From positions 1 to 7,334 of the forward strand of contig JAFDCC010000271.1 of assembly GCA_019312985.1 (NCBI GenBank): DNA of 7,334 nucleotides, read 5' to 3'. The notes under the pieces are model-generated. The model searched no databases. It was not told the DNA's origin and saw only the letters and a list, made by a program, of their open reading frames with translations. The position numbers and the translations under genes are program-made. Below are positions 6,805 to 7,334 of this stretch, piece after piece. Position 1 is the first letter of the stretch. Every line of letters begins with the position of its first letter. Source of the DNA: Deltaproteobacteria bacterium. Lineage in GTDB: Bacteria; Desulfobacterota; Desulfobulbia; Desulfobulbales; BM004.

Positions 6805-6840
6805 AATTAAGCAATAAGAAATAAGCATTAAGAATTTAAG
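6798..6840 (+). repeat. heptanucleotide tandem array, WTTAAG type
   Basis: Six units with 7-nt period: AATTAAG twice (6798-6811), CAATAAG, AAATAAG, CATTAAG (6812-6832), then AATTTAAG with one extra base (6833-6840). Every unit carries TAA or the near-identical core. It overlaps the right end of the 81-bp palindromic element by seven bases and abuts the TGTCAT repeat at 6842. Confidence 0.8.
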
Positions 6841-6841
6841 A

Positions 6842-6979
6842 TGTCATCTCGAACGGCCACAGGCCGGAGAGATCTTACAAGGTTTTCGCAGCCTGCAGGC
6901 CTGAAGATTTCTCCCTTCGGTCGAAATGACATTTGGTTTTGTTCGAGGTAAGCGACCGGCGGGAGACTCCGAATGACAG
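6842..6979. repeat. dispersed TGTCAT-type palindromic repeats
   Basis: Copy A (6842-6876) begins TGTCATCTCGAAC and ends GGAGAGATCTT, with an internal CGGCC-ACA-GGCCG hairpin (6854-6866). Copy B (6904-6931) is inverted: AAGATTTCTCC to GGTCGAAATGACA. Corresponding ends match at 11 of 13 and 10 of 11 bases, so A and B can fold into one large stem with a short loop that holds the palindrome GCCTGCAGGC (6891-6900). A third, degenerate copy ends GAATGACA at 6972-6979. I recall close relatives scattered between genes in many environmental bacteria. Confidence 0.7.
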
Positions 6980-7096
6980 GTATTTGGGCTTTCGCCTTAC
7001 TCCCTCGCACAACGACGGCACTGTATCTTCTTCCATGTCGGCAGATGATGCGTCTGCGCCCGTCTGGTCCATACCCCTCAAGCTGGTATTAAAAAG

Positions 7097-7119
7097 AATC
7101 TGCGGTTAATCTTTTATCC
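7097..7119 (+). repeat. possible fragment of a dispersed intergenic repeat
   Basis: The stretch with AATCTGCGGTTAATCTTTT resembles the end of an intergenic repeat that, from memory, is frequent in several environmental genomes, with paired phrases such as ATCTGCG and GCGGTTAAT. Only one copy is in the window, so repetition cannot be shown here. Confidence 0.3.
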
Positions 7120-7162
7120 TTGCAACTTAGAGTAAAATCTTGGTCTGGCCTCTGCTGCTCCT

Positions 7163-7218
7163 CCCCTCTCAGTCCTGATCTTTTCACTCTTCACTCCTGA
7201 CTCTTCACTCCTCACTTT
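7163..7218 (-). repeat. inverted heptanucleotide array, RGAGTGA type
   Basis: Read on the minus strand from 7218, eight 7-nt units run in the same order as the units at 6544-6599 on the plus strand, matching at 50 of 56 positions by eye. The unit GGAGTGA at 7205-7211 supplies the stop codon of the convergent minus-strand gene. A 17-nt exact inverted match also links 7168-7184 with 6515-6531. Confidence 0.85.
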
Positions 7219-7334
7219 CAGGCAGCGTCCTGAACAAAGCCCTGGCTGCAGCAATCGCCTCAGGGTCGAGCAGAACTCCCCGAAACTCTTCCTCCCGGCC
7301 GGCTTCCGCCAGGATGGCGCCGTCCGGTGCGATG
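7205..7334 (-). CDS. C-terminus of convergent gene, possibly carbon-nitrogen hydrolase
   Basis: The minus strand is open from the right edge to a TGA at 7205-7207, giving 42 residues. The pattern IAPDGAILAEAG followed by an acidic EEEF, a hydrophobic strand and ALFRTLP resembles the end of nitrilase/C-N hydrolase proteins, where a strand such as iiapdG.vlAea is followed by a valine-rich strand and an arginine-containing helix. The Glu-Cys-Lys catalytic residues would lie outside the window, so the identity is tentative. Base composition fits real coding. The last residues (Ser-Glu-Glu) and the stop are encoded by the repeat, suggesting the repeat replaced the original 3' end. Confidence 0.6.
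   Translation of the reverse strand, partial: IAPDGAILAEAGREEEFRGVLLDPEAIAAARALFRTLPESEE

Larger units (their letters stand above)
6516..7204. other. 689-bp gene-free, repeat-filled convergent intergenic region
   Basis: No credible coding sequence: open frames on the minus strand at 6828-7081 are translations of the TGTCAT-type repeat and low-complexity DNA. Apart from the listed repeats, 6685-6723 and 6980-7096 contain nothing I recognise. GGGCGCCC (6717-6724) is an 8-bp palindrome at the left edge of the 81-bp element. No hairpin followed by a T-run was found for either transcript, so intrinsic termination is not evident. Confidence 0.8.

Noticed and set aside
6509..6840. CRISPR-like array
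   Set aside because: Units are 7 nt and contiguous, with no unique spacers of CRISPR length and no cas genes in the window.
6828..7081. two small minus-strand ORFs
   Set aside because: They translate TGTCAT-type repeats and adjoining low-complexity DNA; neither has a ribosome site or recognisable protein family.

Overview
The window looks like a chromosomal segment from a GC-rich Gram-negative bacterium, most likely a Desulfobacterota (former Deltaproteobacteria, Geobacter/Desulfuromonas/Desulfobulbus-like) organism. This is inferred from protein character, the C5 (glutamyl-tRNA) tetrapyrrole pathway, the CcsA-type cytochrome c maturation protein, and intergenic repeat families I associate with that group. 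It is not proven from the window. No mobile-element genes, RNA genes or CRISPR arrays are visible.

Layout: (1) 1-1506 is the 3' part of a sensor kinase gene whose start lies outside the window; the visible part reads receiver-domain end, GAF, HisKA, HATPase. (2) 1657-2187 is a TlpA/ResA-like thiol-disulfide lipoprotein, followed closely by (3) uppP (2209-3021), undecaprenyl-diphosphate phosphatase. (4) After a 171-bp gap with a hairpin and a weak 48-codon ORF comes a tetrapyrrole/cytochrome cluster: a stand-alone precorrin-2 dehydrogenase/sirohydrochlorin ferrochelatase (3193-3867), a CcsA/HemX-family membrane protein (3902-4720), and hemA (4710-5990), which overlaps the membrane-protein gene by 11 bp. 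A Cys-containing protein of unknown family (about 6012-6515) sits directly behind. (5) 6516-7204 has no credible gene and is packed with repeats. (6) A convergent minus-strand gene ends at 7205 and runs off the right edge; it may be a carbon-nitrogen hydrolase.

Functional theme: HemA supplies 5-aminolevulinate, the Met8p-type enzyme takes the siroheme branch, the CcsA-like protein handles heme for cytochrome c maturation, and the TlpA-like protein could keep apocytochrome or other periplasmic thiols reduced. The kinase and UppP have no evident functional link to this set.

The most unusual part is the 3'-end region at 6509-7218. Both convergent genes end inside purine-rich heptamer arrays (consensus about RGAGTGA) that are inverted copies of each other: 56-nt arms at 6544-6599 and 7163-7218, matching at 50 of 56 positions by eye. 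Both stop codons lie within repeat heptamers. Two further repeat groups, one TGCCTRAAGT-like and one WTTAAG-like heptamer array, an 81-bp palindromic element and a TGTCAT-type dispersed palindrome lie between the arms.
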